Positions 26,338-35,948 are shown, numbered from the stretch's first letter. The stretch: DNA of 64,000 nucleotides from Streptococcus thoraltensis DSM 12221 (GCF_000380145.1 NZ_KB904609.1:1-64000), one strand, 5' to 3'. The notes: generated by a model from the sequence alone, not told the origin. Program-made: numbers and translations.

Positions 26338-26458
26338 CCTAACAGGACAGGAAGCTGCTCGCTTGAGTTCTCTTTATTGATGTTTCAGATGACATTGGTG
26401 CTAAGCCTAGAATAAGGTGACTAATTCATTCTTCCAAAATTCTTTAAAAGCGTTTTTA

Positions 26459-26467
26459 TGGTATAAT
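26459..26467 (+). promoter_or_regulatory. gpsA-galU extended -10 promoter
   Basis: TGGTATAAT with TATAAT at 26462-26467, about 76 bases before the gpsA ATG. Confidence 0.65.
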
Positions 26468-26543
26468 ATTCAAGAATGTACACTAACTTTTATTTACCCT
26501 TTGGAAATCAATTTTTCAATGACTAAAAAATTAAGGAGTAACT

Positions 26544-27563
26544 ATGACCAAACAAACAATTGCTGTCTTGGGTCCCGGTTCATGGGGTACCGCATTGGCA
26601 CAGGTTCTGAATGATAATAATCACGAAGTTCGTATTTGGGGAAACATCACCGATCAAATCGATGAATTAAACCAAAAACACACTAATACACGCTATTTTA
26701 AAGACATTACTTTAGATAAAAACATCATTGGCTACCACAATCTTTCCGATGCACTTGATGGGGTAGATGCCATTCTCTTCGTTGTACCAACTAAAGTAAC
26801 ACGCTTGGTTGCCAAACAAGTTGCTGAGGCTTTAAATCATAAAGTTACTATTATGCATGCTTCTAAAGGTCTTGAACCTGGTACACATGAGCGACTATCT
26901 ACGATTCTTGAAGAAGAAATCCCAGCAGACTTACGTTCAGAAATTGTTGTTGTTTCTGGTCCAAGCCACGCCGAAGAAACCATCGTTCGTGATATAACGC
27001 TAATCACAGCTGCTTCTAAAGATTTGGAGGCAGCTAAGTATGTGCAAGAGCTCTTCAGCAATCACTACTTCCGTCTTTACACAAACACTGATGTTATCGG
27101 TGTGGAAACAGCAGGTGCCCTTAAAAATATCATCGCCGTCGGTGCAGGTGCCCTTCATGGTCTTGGATATGGTGATAATGCCAAAGCTGCAATTATCACT
27201 CGTGGTTTAGCAGAAATCACTCGACTCGGTGTTGCTATGGGAGCAAGTCCACTTACCTACAGCGGACTTTCTGGTGTTGGAGACTTGATTGTTACAGGTA
27301 CTTCTGTCCACTCTCGTAACTGGCGAGCAGGGGATGCTCTAGGTCGTGGCGAAAAATTGGAAGATATTGAAAAAAATATGGGGATGGTTATCGAAGGTAT
27401 CTCAACAACAAAAGTTGCCTATGAACTCGCCCAAGAATTGGATGTTTACATGCCAATCACTAGCGCTATCTACCGTACCATTTATGAAGGAGCTGACATC
27501 AAAGAAGCCATCCTTGATATGATGTCAAATGAATTTCGCTCAGAAAACGAGTGGGCTGACTAA
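26544..27563 (+). CDS. gpsA: NAD(P)-dependent glycerol-3-phosphate dehydrogenase
   Basis: Converts dihydroxyacetone phosphate to sn-glycerol-3-phosphate for membrane lipid synthesis in the cytoplasm. The N-terminal dinucleotide-binding motif is [13 protein letters not shown]. The catalytic lysine region is [20 protein letters not shown], and the family also shows [20 protein letters not shown]. The length of 339 residues is normal and AAGGAG lies seven bases before the ATG. It forms an operon with galU, 23 bases downstream. Confidence 0.95.
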   Translation: MTKQTIAVLGPGSWGTALAQVLNDNNHEVRIWGNITDQIDELNQKHTNTRYFKDITLDKNIIGYHNLSDALDGVDAILFVVPTKVTRLVAKQVAEALNHKVTIMHASKGLEPGTHERLSTILEEEIPADLRSEIVVVSGPSHAEETIVRDITLITAASKDLEAAKYVQELFSNHYFRLYTNTDVIGVETAGALKNIIAVGAGALHGLGYGDNAKAAIITRGLAEITRLGVAMGASPLTYSGLSGVGDLIVTGTSVHSRNWRAGDALGRGEKLEDIEKNMGMVIEGISTTKVAYELAQELDVYMPITSAIYRTIYEGADIKEAILDMMSNEFRSENEWAD

Positions 27564-27586
27564 GTTAAGTAAAGTAGAGGAAATTT

Positions 27587-28492
27587 ATGAATACAAAAGT
27601 TAGAAAAGCCATCATTCCAGCTGCCGGTCTTGGAACCCGCTTCCTACCAGCTACTAAGGCTCTTGCTAAAGAAATGCTACCTATTGTTGATAAACCAACG
27701 ATTCAATTCATCGTTGAGGAAGCCCTTAAATCTGGTATTGAAGAAATTTTAGTTGTCACTGGTAAAGCCAAACGCTCCATTGAAGATCACTTCGATTCAA
27801 ATATCGAACTTGAACACAATCTGGAACAAAAAGGAAAAAATGACTTGCTCAAGTTGGTGAATGACACTACCGCTATCAACTTACATTTCATTCGTCAAAG
27901 TCACCCTCGTGGACTTGGAGATGCCGTTCTTCAAGCTAAAGCTTTTGTTGGTAACGAACCTTTCGTTGTCATGCTTGGTGATGACCTTATGGATATTACA
28001 GATGACAAAGCGCTTCCTTTGACCAAACAATTGATTAAAGATTTTGAAGAGACACATGCTTCTACTATCGCCGTTATGCCTGTCCCTCACGAAGACGTTT
28101 CATCTTATGGTGTTATTGCGCCACATAAAGAGGTTCGTAAAGGACTTTATAGCGTTGATACATTTGTTGAAAAACCCGCTCCTGAGGAAGCTCCAAGTGA
28201 TTTAGCTATTATCGGACGTTACCTTCTGACACCGGAGATTTTTGCGATTTTAGAAAATCAAGCGCCTGGTGCTGGAAATGAAGTTCAACTAACAGATGCT
28301 ATCGATACACTTAACAAAACACAACGTGTTTTTGCACATGAATTTTCCGGGAACCGCTACGATGTTGGTGATAAATTTGGCTTTATGAAAACATCTATCG
28401 ATTATGCCCTCAAACACCCCCAAGTCAAAGATGATTTAAAACAATACATCATCGACTTGGGAAAAGAATTAGACAGTAAAAAAGACAGTTAA
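27587..28492 (+). CDS. galU: UTP--glucose-1-phosphate uridylyltransferase
   Basis: Makes UDP-glucose from UTP and glucose-1-phosphate, a precursor for capsule, glycolipids and the Leloir pathway. The nucleotide-binding start [20 protein letters not shown], the [20 protein letters not shown] segment and [19 protein letters not shown] are diagnostic. It is closely related to the HasC-type enzymes of hyaluronate operons, but no hasA or hasB is present here. It has 301 residues, a GAGGAAATTT ribosome site, and is followed by a clear terminator. Its product is also the GalT substrate, linking it to galKTE at 43.9-47.6 kb. Confidence 0.94.
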   Translation: MNTKVRKAIIPAAGLGTRFLPATKALAKEMLPIVDKPTIQFIVEEALKSGIEEILVVTGKAKRSIEDHFDSNIELEHNLEQKGKNDLLKLVNDTTAINLHFIRQSHPRGLGDAVLQAKAFVGNEPFVVMLGDDLMDITDDKALPLTKQLIKDFEETHASTIAVMPVPHEDVSSYGVIAPHKEVRKGLYSVDTFVEKPAPEEAPSDLAIIGRYLLTPEIFAILENQAPGAGNEVQLTDAIDTLNKTQRVFAHEFSGNRYDVGDKFGFMKTSIDYALKHPQVKDDLKQYIIDLGKELDSKKDS

Positions 28493-28515
28493 CAGCTATC
28501 TTTAAAAAAAATAAT

Positions 28516-28572
28516 CTCCTTATTACTTCTAGTGATTTTGTTTTCACCAAAAGTAATAAGGAGAGTTTTTTT
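28516..28572 (+). terminator. Terminator of gpsA-galU
   Basis: CTCCTTATTACTT/AAGTAATAAGGAG, a 13-bp perfect stem, then AGTTTTTTT. Confidence 0.9.
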
Positions 28573-28739
28573 ATATCAAATATAATATAAAGATAAGTCT
28601 TTACGAAACTTCGACATTAGAGACCAGGGCTAAGAGGTAGACTGAACCTTACTATCTTCATATTGCAGAGTAGTAAGACTCATTTTAGTTTTAAGATGAT
28701 AGCATACACATGACTAAAGCATTATTGAAATATGACTAT

Positions 28740-30071
28740 CTAAAAAAATAACCCTGTTAAAATAATGATAACTTCGGCTACTAAAGTACTTCCAAAAACT
28801 GTGATAAATGTTTGTTTAAATCCATTTTTATGATTGAGACCAGTGAGACTCAAGAAGGTTAAAAAGACTCCCGATTGTGGTACGATAGTCAGAATATTAG
28901 AGGCAACAGCTGCCACACGGTGAATCATATCAGGTGAAACACCTGCATCTAAATAGTGCTGTGCAAAGTTTGGCATAACAATTCCTAGAGCTCCAGAGGA
29001 TGAACCAGTAATCGCTGACATTGCTGAAGTCAGAACTGTTAAACTAATAACAGGAGGACCTGGTATGTTTAAGATAATATCTGAAAACACTCCAAAACCT
29101 GGCGCTACCGTAACAACTGAACCGAAAGCTACCGCAGAGGCTGTGGCAAAAATGGGACCGACGGCACCACTTGCTCCGATACTAAGGGTTGCTATCTTTT
29201 GGTCAATATACCGATTAAATAGAATGAGAGCGGAGATAATCCCCGTCAAGAGTGCTACATAGATGATATTTTTCTTAACAAAGTCATCACCGATTAAACT
29301 TCCCGTTATAGCAACAAAAATCAATAAAGCTAAAGGTAAAATACTGGATACAAATGGTGGCAAATCTTTATCCTCTGTATCTTCTTCTGTATGGCTCGTA
29401 TAGGTGGCATAGTTCTCACCAGCTGCCAGACTCTTATTTAGGCAGCGTTTCATGTAAAAGAGACCAAAGGCAATACAGCCAATACTTCCTAAAATACTAG
29501 GCACAAGAGCAGCAGTTAAAGAGGTATTGAGGTATTGAATTGGAATGACATTTTGAATGGCTGGCGTTCCAGGTAAAATAGTCATCGTAAAAGTCGCGAT
29601 TCCTAACCAAAGTGGTATTTGAATGAGATTCCATGATAAGTCCATCTTCTTAAAGAGAGAACGTGCTAACGGAAGTACAGCAAACATTACCACAAAAAGA
29701 CTGATCCCTCCATAGGTTAAAATAGCACTTATGATAAAAAGGGAGACTAAGATACGATAGGGATTCTGATAGCCAACTCTCTTTAAAATAAATTCAGCAA
29801 TAGAAACCGTAGCACCACTGACTTCCATCAATTTGGCTAAAATAGATCCCAATAAGAAGATAGCAAAGTAGCTCATAATATAGCCACCAAGTGCTCCCAT
29901 ATAGTTGTTGGCTTCTTTTCCTAGAATTGACTCAACTAATGACATACTGTTTAAAAGTACAACTAATATTGTAGCTAAAGGAGCCGCAATAGTAATATGA
30001 ATTTCCTTTAACGAAAAATAAATGATAGCGACAATCCCCACCAAGACCCCAATTGGTCCTAAAAATTCCAT
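28740..30071 (-). CDS. GntP-family permease, probably for short hydroxy or keto acids
   Basis: A 443-residue polytopic membrane protein of the GntP/citrate-proton symporter-like superfamily, with about a dozen hydrophobic segments (MEFLGPIGVLVGIVAIIYFS at the start) and the conserved TGSSSGALGIVMPNF region. As the last gene after atoB, atoD, atoA and a 3-hydroxybutyrate dehydrogenase-like gene, it likely imports 3-hydroxybutyrate or a related short acid; that substrate is inferred from context. The sequence is intact and follows the dehydrogenase by about 90 bases. Confidence 0.85.
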   Translation of the reverse strand: MEFLGPIGVLVGIVAIIYFSLKEIHITIAAPLATILVVLLNSMSLVESILGKEANNYMGALGGYIMSYFAIFLLGSILAKLMEVSGATVSIAEFILKRVGYQNPYRILVSLFIISAILTYGGISLFVVMFAVLPLARSLFKKMDLSWNLIQIPLWLGIATFTMTILPGTPAIQNVIPIQYLNTSLTAALVPSILGSIGCIAFGLFYMKRCLNKSLAAGENYATYTSHTEEDTEDKDLPPFVSSILPLALLIFVAITGSLIGDDFVKKNIIYVALLTGIISALILFNRYIDQKIATLSIGASGAVGPIFATASAVAFGSVVTVAPGFGVFSDIILNIPGPPVISLTVLTSAMSAITGSSSGALGIVMPNFAQHYLDAGVSPDMIHRVAAVASNILTIVPQSGVFLTFLSLTGLNHKNGFKQTFITVFGSTLVAEVIIILTGLFF

Positions 30072-30160
30072 AATATTTCTCCTCTCACATCTAGAAGGAA
30101 CAAGGGACAGAGCAACATCACCCCATCCCCTATTCTCTTAATTCAGACTGAATAGACGGC

Positions 30161-30934
30161 TTATTGAGCAGTATAACCACCATCTAGAATACATGCTTGA
30201 CCAGTAACGCCTTTAGCTTTATCGCTTGCAAGGAAAGAAACATAATCAGCGATTTCTTGGACATCAATTAAACGTTTTTGAGGTACTAATGGATACAATA
30301 CTTGTTCCAATACATTTTCAAGTGGAATATTACGTGTTTTTGAAAGATCCTCAAATTGACCACGAACGAGTGGTGTATCCACGTAACCTGGACAAATAGC
30401 ATTTACAGTAATACCTGAATCAGCTGCTTCAAGAGCTGCTACTTTTGTTAGGCCAAGCAAACCATGTTTTGCTGAGTTATAAGCTGTCTTTCCAGCAAAA
30501 CCAATCACACCATTGATAGAAGCCATGTTGATGACACGACCAAACCCTTGTTTTTTCATCGTTGGAAAAGCACGTTTGATAGCGATAAATGGTGCTGTCA
30601 GCATCACCTTCAACATGAATTCATATTTTGCTGTTGGAAAATTTTCAATCATTGCAACGTGTTGTAAACCAGCATTGTTAACCAAAATATCTAAACGGCC
30701 ATGTTTTTCAATCGTATAGTCAATAGCTTGATTAATAGCTTCTTCATTAGTCACATCACATAAAACCGAATCAGCTGCTAACCCTTGTGTTGTGTATTCA
30801 TCAACAACCGCTTCTAATTTTTCTTGGTTGATGTCTGAAAAGACAACAATCTTACCTTCTTTTAAGAATGTTTCACCGATTTGTTTGCCAATACCACTTG
30901 CTGCACCCGTTACAAATACTACTTGTTTAGACAT
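30161..30934 (-). CDS. 3-hydroxybutyrate dehydrogenase-like short-chain dehydrogenase
   Basis: A classical short-chain dehydrogenase, 257 residues. It has the NAD-binding motif TGAASGIG, the NNAG motif (DILVNNAGLQ), catalytic Ser in NMASINGV and the YxxxK active site YNSAK. The end (GQACILDGGYTAQ) and the sequence ICPGYVDTPLVRGQ are typical of D-3-hydroxybutyrate dehydrogenase, which interconverts 3-hydroxybutyrate and acetoacetate. The next upstream genes encode an acetoacetate CoA-transferase and a thiolase, so the product acetoacetate can be activated and cleaved. Substrate assignment rests on similarity and context. Confidence 0.88.
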   Translation of the reverse strand: MSKQVVFVTGAASGIGKQIGETFLKEGKIVVFSDINQEKLEAVVDEYTTQGLAADSVLCDVTNEEAINQAIDYTIEKHGRLDILVNNAGLQHVAMIENFPTAKYEFMLKVMLTAPFIAIKRAFPTMKKQGFGRVINMASINGVIGFAGKTAYNSAKHGLLGLTKVAALEAADSGITVNAICPGYVDTPLVRGQFEDLSKTRNIPLENVLEQVLYPLVPQKRLIDVQEIADYVSFLASDKAKGVTGQACILDGGYTAQ

Positions 30935-30967
30935 AATTATTTCCTCACTTTATTTATCTATTGTTTT

Positions 30968-31615
30968 TTAGTTTTGAGTAAAGATTAACTTAGCTTCCGT
31001 TGCTTCTTGAACTTCTTCAAAAGAATAATCTGGATGAATTTCTTCTACAACAATTCCATCTGTAGTAACGCTAAAGACACCCATTTCTGTGACAATCTTA
31101 TCAACAACTCCTGTGGCCGTCAAAGGCAGAGAACATTCTTTCAAAATTTTCCATTTGCCTTTATTGGTATGCTCCATCGCAACAATCACCTTTTTGGCAC
31201 CGACTAACAAGTCCATAGCACCACCCATTCCGGGAACCATTTTCCCAGGAATCAGATAATTGGCAATATTACCTTTCTCATCAATTTGCAAAGCTCCTAG
31301 AACTGTTGCGTCTACATGTCCACCTCGGATAATCCCAAACGATGTACTACTGTCAAAGAAGGCTCCACCAGCTGTTATTCCAACGGGCTGACCACCCGCA
31401 TTCACAATGGTAGGATCAATATCATCACCCGCCTTATCTAAGCCAACAAAACCATTTTCTGACTGCAACATGATTGTTATACCTTCTGGTAAGAAGCTAG
31501 CAACCTTGGTTGGCAATCCTATCCCCAGGTTAACCAAGGAATTATTTGGAAGTTCGAGAGCTACACGTTTTGCAATACGTTCTTGAATTTCTTCTTTGCT
31601 TAATTCTTTCACCAT
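30968..31615 (-). CDS. atoA: Acetoacetate/butyrate CoA-transferase subunit beta
   Basis: The beta subunit carries the catalytic glutamate that forms the CoA-thioester intermediate; here it is in LQSENGFVGLD, matching the family signature SENG. The family segment NLGIGLPTKVASFLPEGI and a glycine-rich GGAMDLLVGAKKVIVAMEHT stretch are also present. With AtoD it activates acetoacetate using an acyl-CoA. It has 215 residues and starts five bases after atoD ends, so the pair are translated together. Confidence 0.93.
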   Translation of the reverse strand: MVKELSKEEIQERIAKRVALELPNNSLVNLGIGLPTKVASFLPEGITIMLQSENGFVGLDKAGDDIDPTIVNAGGQPVGITAGGAFFDSSTSFGIIRGGHVDATVLGALQIDEKGNIANYLIPGKMVPGMGGAMDLLVGAKKVIVAMEHTNKGKWKILKECSLPLTATGVVDKIVTEMGVFSVTTDGIVVEEIHPDYSFEEVQEATEAKLIFTQN

Positions 31616-31620
31616 TTGGA

Positions 31621-32271
31621 CTACTCTCCTTCCACTAGATAATCAACAAAGATACTTGGTGTCTGAACCGCAATTGGTTCAATGTCACCTACTGGTACAA
31701 TGTCACGGGCTTCAACAATTGTAATAGCTGCATTTGCTGCCATAACTTGGTTAAAGTTATTTTCAGAGCCTTTGTAGCATAGGTTACCTAGTTCGTCAGC
31801 TTTATCTGCAAAAATCAATGCCACATCTGCTTTCAGAGGTAATTCTAGTAAATAATCTTTGTCATCGACATGTAATTTTTGTTTTCCTTCTTCCACCAAG
31901 GTTCCAATACCTGTTGGTGTCAAAAAACCTCCGAGTCCAAAGGCTCCTGAACGGATTCTTTCTGCTAAAGTTCCCTGTGGTACTAAGTCAATTACTGTTT
32001 CACCAGCAGTCATTTGACGTCCTGCTTCCTTATTTAAACCAATATGAGAGGCAATAATTTTAGAAAATTGATGCTGAGCCACCATCTTGCCAACACCTTT
32101 ATCAGGGAAGCCTGCATCGTTACAGATAAGCGTTAAATTTTTAACACCTTTTTCAACCAAGGCGTCAATTAAACGTTCAGGGCTTCCATTAGTCATAAAA
32201 CCACCAACCATGATTGTATCGCCATCTTTTACAAGACTGACAGCTTCTGCCAAGCTCATTCGTTTTTTCAT
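31621..32271 (-). CDS. atoD: Acetoacetate/butyrate CoA-transferase subunit alpha
   Basis: Partner of AtoA. It begins MKKRMSLAEAVSLVKDGDTI and carries the CoA-transferase signature VGGFMTNGSPERLIDALV. Later blocks are GLGGFLTPTGIGTLVEEGKQ and LPLKADVALIFADKADELGN. The length of 216 residues is normal for the two-subunit enzyme. It starts 14 bases after the atoB stop. Together with the dehydrogenase it would route hydroxybutyrate through acetoacetyl-CoA to acetyl-CoA. Confidence 0.93.
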   Translation of the reverse strand: MKKRMSLAEAVSLVKDGDTIMVGGFMTNGSPERLIDALVEKGVKNLTLICNDAGFPDKGVGKMVAQHQFSKIIASHIGLNKEAGRQMTAGETVIDLVPQGTLAERIRSGAFGLGGFLTPTGIGTLVEEGKQKLHVDDKDYLLELPLKADVALIFADKADELGNLCYKGSENNFNQVMAANAAITIVEARDIVPVGDIEPIAVQTPSIFVDYLVEGE

Positions 32272-32285
32272 GAAACTATCTCCTT

Positions 32286-33473
32286 TTATTTTTCAATCAA
32301 CAAGGATGTTCCTTGACCACCACCGATACAAAGTGTAGCCAATCCCTTATGCACTTGACGTTTTTCCATTTCATGTAGAAGTGTTACCAAGATACGTGCT
32401 CCACTGGCACCAATTGGGTGTCCTAAAGCGATAGCGCCACCATTGACATTGACAATATCAGGATTCAGACCAAGTTCATCAACAACACTGATAGCTTGAG
32501 AAGCAAAAGCTTCGTTAGCCTCAATCAATTCTAAGTCCTCTACGGTCCAACCTACTTTGGCAAGAGCTTTCTGAGTTGATGGAATTGGCCCAGTCCCCAT
32601 AACTTCTGGTGCTACCCCTGCACTTGCATAACCCTTGATTGTTCCCAAAATCGGAAGACCTAATTCTTCAGCCTTATCGCGACTCATCAGTAGAACAGCT
32701 GCAGCACCATCATTGAGACCTGATGCGTTCCCCGCAGTAACAGTGCCTGAACCGTCGCGAACAAAGGCTGGGCGCAAAGCACTTAGTTTTTCAAATGTGG
32801 TATCTGCTTTGATGTATTCGTCTTCTGTCACTACAATAGGATCACCTTTTCGCTGAGGAACCGGAACTGGTACAATCTCTTCTAAAAAGCGATTTTTAGA
32901 TTGAGCTGTCGACGCTTTCTGTTGGCTAGATAGAGCAAATCTATCTTGTTCTTCACGACTAATATCATAATTTTTGGCAATATTTTCTGCTGTAATCCCC
33001 ATATGGTAACCGTGAAAGGCATCAGTCAATCCGTCATTAACCATGGTATCAATGATCTTTCCATCACCTAATCGGCCACCCCATCGATAATCTTTAAGCA
33101 CATAACTTGTTTGACTCATGCTTTCTGTGCCACCTGCAATAACAATTTCCGAATCACCACAAATAATGCTTTGAGCAGCTAATTCAATGGATTTAAGACC
33201 TGAACCACATACCATATCAACGGTGAAGGCTGGTTTGTCATTTGGAATGCCAGCAGTTACCGCTACCTGCCTTGCAACATTTTGCCCAAGTCCTGCATGG
33301 AGGACATTTCCGAAAATAATTTCATCAATTTGCTCAGGTTTCAAACCTGACTTTTCTAATAAACCTTCTACAACAATTTTCCCTAATTGAACAGCTGAGA
33401 CTGATTTAAAGGCACCACCGAATGAGCCAATAGGTGTTCTTACAGCTGAAGTGATAATAACTTCTTTAACCAA
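32286..33473 (-). CDS. atoB: Acetyl-CoA acetyltransferase (thiolase)
   Basis: A type II thiolase that cleaves acetoacetyl-CoA to two acetyl-CoA or runs the reverse condensation. The nucleophilic cysteine is in [13 protein letters not shown]. The His and second Cys are in [20 protein letters not shown] and [14 protein letters not shown] take a TTG start at 33473 (then [15 protein letters not shown]), with GGAG about nine bases upstream; the frame could also start at a TTG at 33488 that overlaps this site. It is the first gene of the ato operon, divergent from a LysR regulator. Confidence 0.93.
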   Translation of the reverse strand: MVKEVIITSAVRTPIGSFGGAFKSVSAVQLGKIVVEGLLEKSGLKPEQIDEIIFGNVLHAGLGQNVARQVAVTAGIPNDKPAFTVDMVCGSGLKSIELAAQSIICGDSEIVIAGGTESMSQTSYVLKDYRWGGRLGDGKIIDTMVNDGLTDAFHGYHMGITAENIAKNYDISREEQDRFALSSQQKASTAQSKNRFLEEIVPVPVPQRKGDPIVVTEDEYIKADTTFEKLSALRPAFVRDGSGTVTAGNASGLNDGAAAVLLMSRDKAEELGLPILGTIKGYASAGVAPEVMGTGPIPSTQKALAKVGWTVEDLELIEANEAFASQAISVVDELGLNPDIVNVNGGAIALGHPIGASGARILVTLLHEMEKRQVHKGLATLCIGGGQGTSLLIEK

Positions 33474-33498
33474 TTTGTAATTCTCCAATCTAAATTTT

Positions 33499-33512
33499 AA
33501 GAAAGCGCTTTC
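33499..33512 (-). promoter_or_regulatory. cre-like site 1 in the atoB leader
   Basis: AAGAAAGCGCTTTCTG is a near-perfect palindrome matching the CcpA-binding consensus. It lies just downstream of the predicted atoB transcription start, a location typical of roadblock repression. Confidence 0.7.
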
Positions 33513-33527
33513 TGTTTTTACGGTTTT

Positions 33528-33556
33528 ATTGTATCGCTCTTGAAAACGTTTGTAAA
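33528..33556 (-). promoter_or_regulatory. atoB operon promoter with overlapping cre-like site 2
   Basis: Minus strand: TTTACA (33551-33556), 17-base spacer, TACAAT (33528-33533). A second cre-like sequence, TGAAAACGTTTGTA on the plus strand at 33541-33554, covers the -35 and spacer. Confidence 0.7.
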
Positions 33557-33601
33557 ATTCGATTTTTTTATATGATTATAAATTAAATTTATCATTTTTT
33601 A

Positions 33602-33630
33602 TTGACAGCTATAAAAATATTGCTTAAGAT
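33602..33630 (+). promoter_or_regulatory. Promoter of the LysR regulator
   Basis: TTGACA (33602-33607), 17-base spacer, TAAGAT (33625-33630), 46 bases before the ATG. It is back to back with the atoB promoter. Confidence 0.65.
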
Positions 33631-33675
33631 AAAGACAACAAAGAGATATTAAAAAGAAAGGAAGAAATAATTAGA

Positions 33676-34575
33676 ATGGATATTAAACATTTACGCTTTT
33701 TTATTGCCATTGTTGAGAATAATTTCAATCTCAGCCGGACTGCCAAACAACTTTATATTTCTCAACCCGCACTCAGCATCATGATCACTGATTTTGAAGA
33801 AAAACAAGGGATTAAACTTTTTAATAAAAAGTACAATAAAATTCTTGGCTTGACGATGACGGGGAAACAATTTTATGAGGATTCTTTAGAAGTTGTTCGC
33901 AAATATGATGAAATGCATCACAACCTGTTTGCTACCGATCAAAAAGTAGAAGGTAATATCACTATTGGGATCCCGCCACTCATTTTATCAGTGGTTTTTT
34001 CAAAGATCATGCCGGAAATCATCCTAGAAAATCCCAATATTCACTTTAACATCAAAGAATTTGGAGCCAATCGCCTCCGTCAAGAATTAATTTTGGAGAA
34101 TGTGGACATTGCTGTCCTTCTCCATCCTGAGAGGATTGCTGCAAACACGATTGATTCTTTCAAGATTCAGGAATCTGAACTTTGCGCTTTTGTATCTAGG
34201 GATCATCATTTAGCCAATAAAAAAATCCTGACCTGGTCAGAACTTCATAATGAAAAATTAGCTATTTTTGACAAAACCTTTATGATTCATCACTTAATCA
34301 AAGAAAAATGCCAATATACGAACATAAACCCTCAAATTGTTTTGGAATCCGCTTCATGGGACTTTTTGGTCAACTCTACTCGGATTAATCCGCAACTGTT
34401 GACCATCATTCCTAAGCAAACGATGCACAATTATGTCCTCCAAGACATTGTCGCAATTCCAATGGAAAATCCTATTCCATGGAAAGTTATGGTTAGTCGC
34501 CTGAAGAAAAACAACTATTCTGCTATCGAAGAATATATATTTAACAAAATTCTCGAAAAATTTCACGTGCTTTAG
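33676..34575 (+). CDS. LysR-family transcriptional regulator, likely for the ato operon
   Basis: A 299-residue regulator with an N-terminal winged helix-turn-helix (MDIKHLRFFIAIVENNFNLS; TAKQLYISQPALSIMITDFE) and a C-terminal effector-binding domain starting near GNITIGIPPLI. LysR regulators usually control the divergent neighbour and respond to a small-molecule effector; here the neighbour is atoB and the operon suggests a short keto or hydroxy acid. That role is inferred. The gene is intact and GAAAGGAAG precedes the ATG. A family B repeat starts three bases after its stop codon. Confidence 0.9.
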   Translation: MDIKHLRFFIAIVENNFNLSRTAKQLYISQPALSIMITDFEEKQGIKLFNKKYNKILGLTMTGKQFYEDSLEVVRKYDEMHHNLFATDQKVEGNITIGIPPLILSVVFSKIMPEIILENPNIHFNIKEFGANRLRQELILENVDIAVLLHPERIAANTIDSFKIQESELCAFVSRDHHLANKKILTWSELHNEKLAIFDKTFMIHHLIKEKCQYTNINPQIVLESASWDFLVNSTRINPQLLTIIPKQTMHNYVLQDIVAIPMENPIPWKVMVSRLKKNNYSAIEEYIFNKILEKFHVL

Positions 34576-34578
34576 TAG

Positions 34579-34684
34579 TATAGTCAAATGAATTAACTTT
34601 CAGACAAGGAACTGAGACGCGGACAGTACTTGAGTACGGCAAGTCGAAAGTGACGATGTATCAAAGTTAATTCAAAAGACTATA
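34579..34684. repeat. Family B miniature element B5 (uninterrupted, reverse orientation)
   Basis: TATAGTCAAATGAATTAACT to AGTTAATTCAAAAGACTATA, 106 bp. It gives the clearest view of the family: about 22-bp imperfect terminal inverted repeats and the unoccupied centre (read in reverse) GTACTCAAGTACTGTCC. Confidence 0.85.
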
Positions 34685-35109
34685 TCTCAAATGCTCTAAC
34701 ATTTAGTAGTGTCACTCAGTTCTTAAATCAACTCTTGAAAAATCGATTTAAACAAGAGCAATCAAATACGATTAAAAGAGGCTGACTCTAGGATTTCAAA
34801 AACTATAGTTACTTTGCTAACCCCTGTACGATGCACATAAGCTGTGCTTGCCTGATTTCCTAAGTTAAATAATCACTTTCTCTGACTATTGGAACTAGCT
34901 ACATCTCAGCTCCAATAGTTATGTCATCAAAGCGCTTATTTTTTGACGACATAACTTCGTTCGAACTCTAGTAAATCTCATAAAATTTTACCTTGTTTGG
35001 CTCATCTTGTTGATAGATCATTTGACCATACTGTCTTATGTCCAACTAACAACCAGAAACACGCCAGTGGTATGTTTACTCATCGAGGTAAGATTCTAAT
35101 TTTAGGCAC
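34685..35109. other. Intergenic region with two overlapping hairpins
   Basis: No gene is seen. Two inverted repeats lie back to back: ACTATTGGA/TCCAATAGT (34885-34919) and a 15-bp arm pair with one mismatch (34917-34931 with 34942-34956, core TTATGTC/GACATAA). They share three bases. Neither is followed by a U-run. Confidence 0.5.
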
Positions 35110-35187
35110 AAAAAAAGAGCACACACCTGACTTCGCTTAGGGCTGCTGGATTCCTCCCCTGACCCACTTCACGCACAAGTGTTGCTC
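35110..35187 (-). ncRNA. ffs: Signal recognition particle RNA (bacterial small SRP, 4.5S-type)
   Basis: The minus strand contains the diagnostic apical loop GGTCAGGGGAGGAATCC followed by AGCAGCCCTAAGC, the Ffh-binding helix 8 of SRP RNA, flanked by long pairing arms (GTGGAGCAACACTTGTGCG upstream; CAGGTGTGTGCTC downstream). The RNA pairs with Ffh to target nascent membrane proteins. Its 3' end runs into TTTTTTT, which serves as the terminator. The neighbouring tadA gene is its usual streptococcal partner. Ends are estimated from the promoter and the T run. Confidence 0.93.
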
Positions 35188-35194
35188 CACTATT

Positions 35195-35222
35195 AGTATA
35201 TCATATTTTTACTTTATTGCAA
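35195..35222 (-). promoter_or_regulatory. ffs promoter
   Basis: Minus strand: TTGCAA (35217-35222), 16-base spacer, TATACT (35195-35200) with the upstream TG of an extended -10. Confidence 0.65.
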
Positions 35223-35423
35223 ATCGCTTTTTCTTCAACCACAGCGTAAACACAAAGAAAATACATAAAAGAATGCTCTTATGACATGCACTTTTTCAAA
35301 ATATTTTCGTAGAATTCAGAATCTCACATAGGTATTGCCTCATTTTCATCTCTCTTATGGCAAAATATCACTCTAAAAAATATAAATTCTATGAAAATAT
35401 ACTAACCAACAACGAAACTTTCT

Positions 35424-35948
35424 TCATGCGTTGTTTGTCGTGTCTTGGGCTTCTTTAGCCAGTCGTTTGGCTGCTTTCTTTTTTTCTCGTCCCTGACGGA
35501 AAAATGTCTGCATAATGGCGGCACAATCTTCCTGTAAAACCCCAGCTTCTACCTCAACCCGATGATTGAGACGCTGATCTGTCAAGATGTCGTAGAGACT
35601 TCCCGCGGCACCAAATTTCTGGTTGGGCGCTCCATAAATGACTTGCGGAATGCGAGCAAGCCCAATAGCACCGCTACACATGACACAAGGTTCAATCGTT
35701 ACAAACAGGGTTGCCTCAAGCAATCGCCAATTCCCAACTGTCTGATTAGCTTCTTGGATGGCCATAACCTCCGCGTGCATGATGGCCTGATTGAGTTCTT
35801 CACGCGCATTATGCCCACGCCCAATAATTTGACCACCTTTGACAATAACACAGCCGATGGGAATCTCTTCCTTGGCTAAGGATTTTTCTGCTTCTCTCAA
35901 AGCCTCTTGCATAAAGTAGGCTTTTTCTTTTTCTGTAAATTCTTGCAT
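35424..35948 (-). CDS. tadA: tRNA adenosine(34) deaminase TadA
   Basis: Converts adenosine to inosine at the wobble position of tRNA-Arg(ACG), an essential tRNA edit. The zinc and catalytic motifs are HAEVMAIQEA and PCVMCSGAI. Length is about 174 residues. I start at 35948 (MQEFTEKEK), where the ATG shares one base with the stop codon of the upstream hydrolase gene (TGATG), indicating coupled translation. The frame could extend to 35969, but that would lie further inside the upstream gene. The SRP RNA gene follows downstream. Confidence 0.93.
   Translation of the reverse strand: MQEFTEKEKAYFMQEALREAEKSLAKEEIPIGCVIVKGGQIIGRGHNAREELNQAIMHAEVMAIQEANQTVGNWRLLEATLFVTIEPCVMCSGAIGLARIPQVIYGAPNQKFGAAGSLYDILTDQRLNHRVEVEAGVLQEDCAAIMQTFFRQGREKKKAAKRLAKEAQDTTNNA

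Noticed and set aside
27587..28492. Part of a hyaluronate capsule operon because of hasC-like galU
   Set aside because: No hasA or hasB is present; gpsA-galU is the ordinary housekeeping pair.
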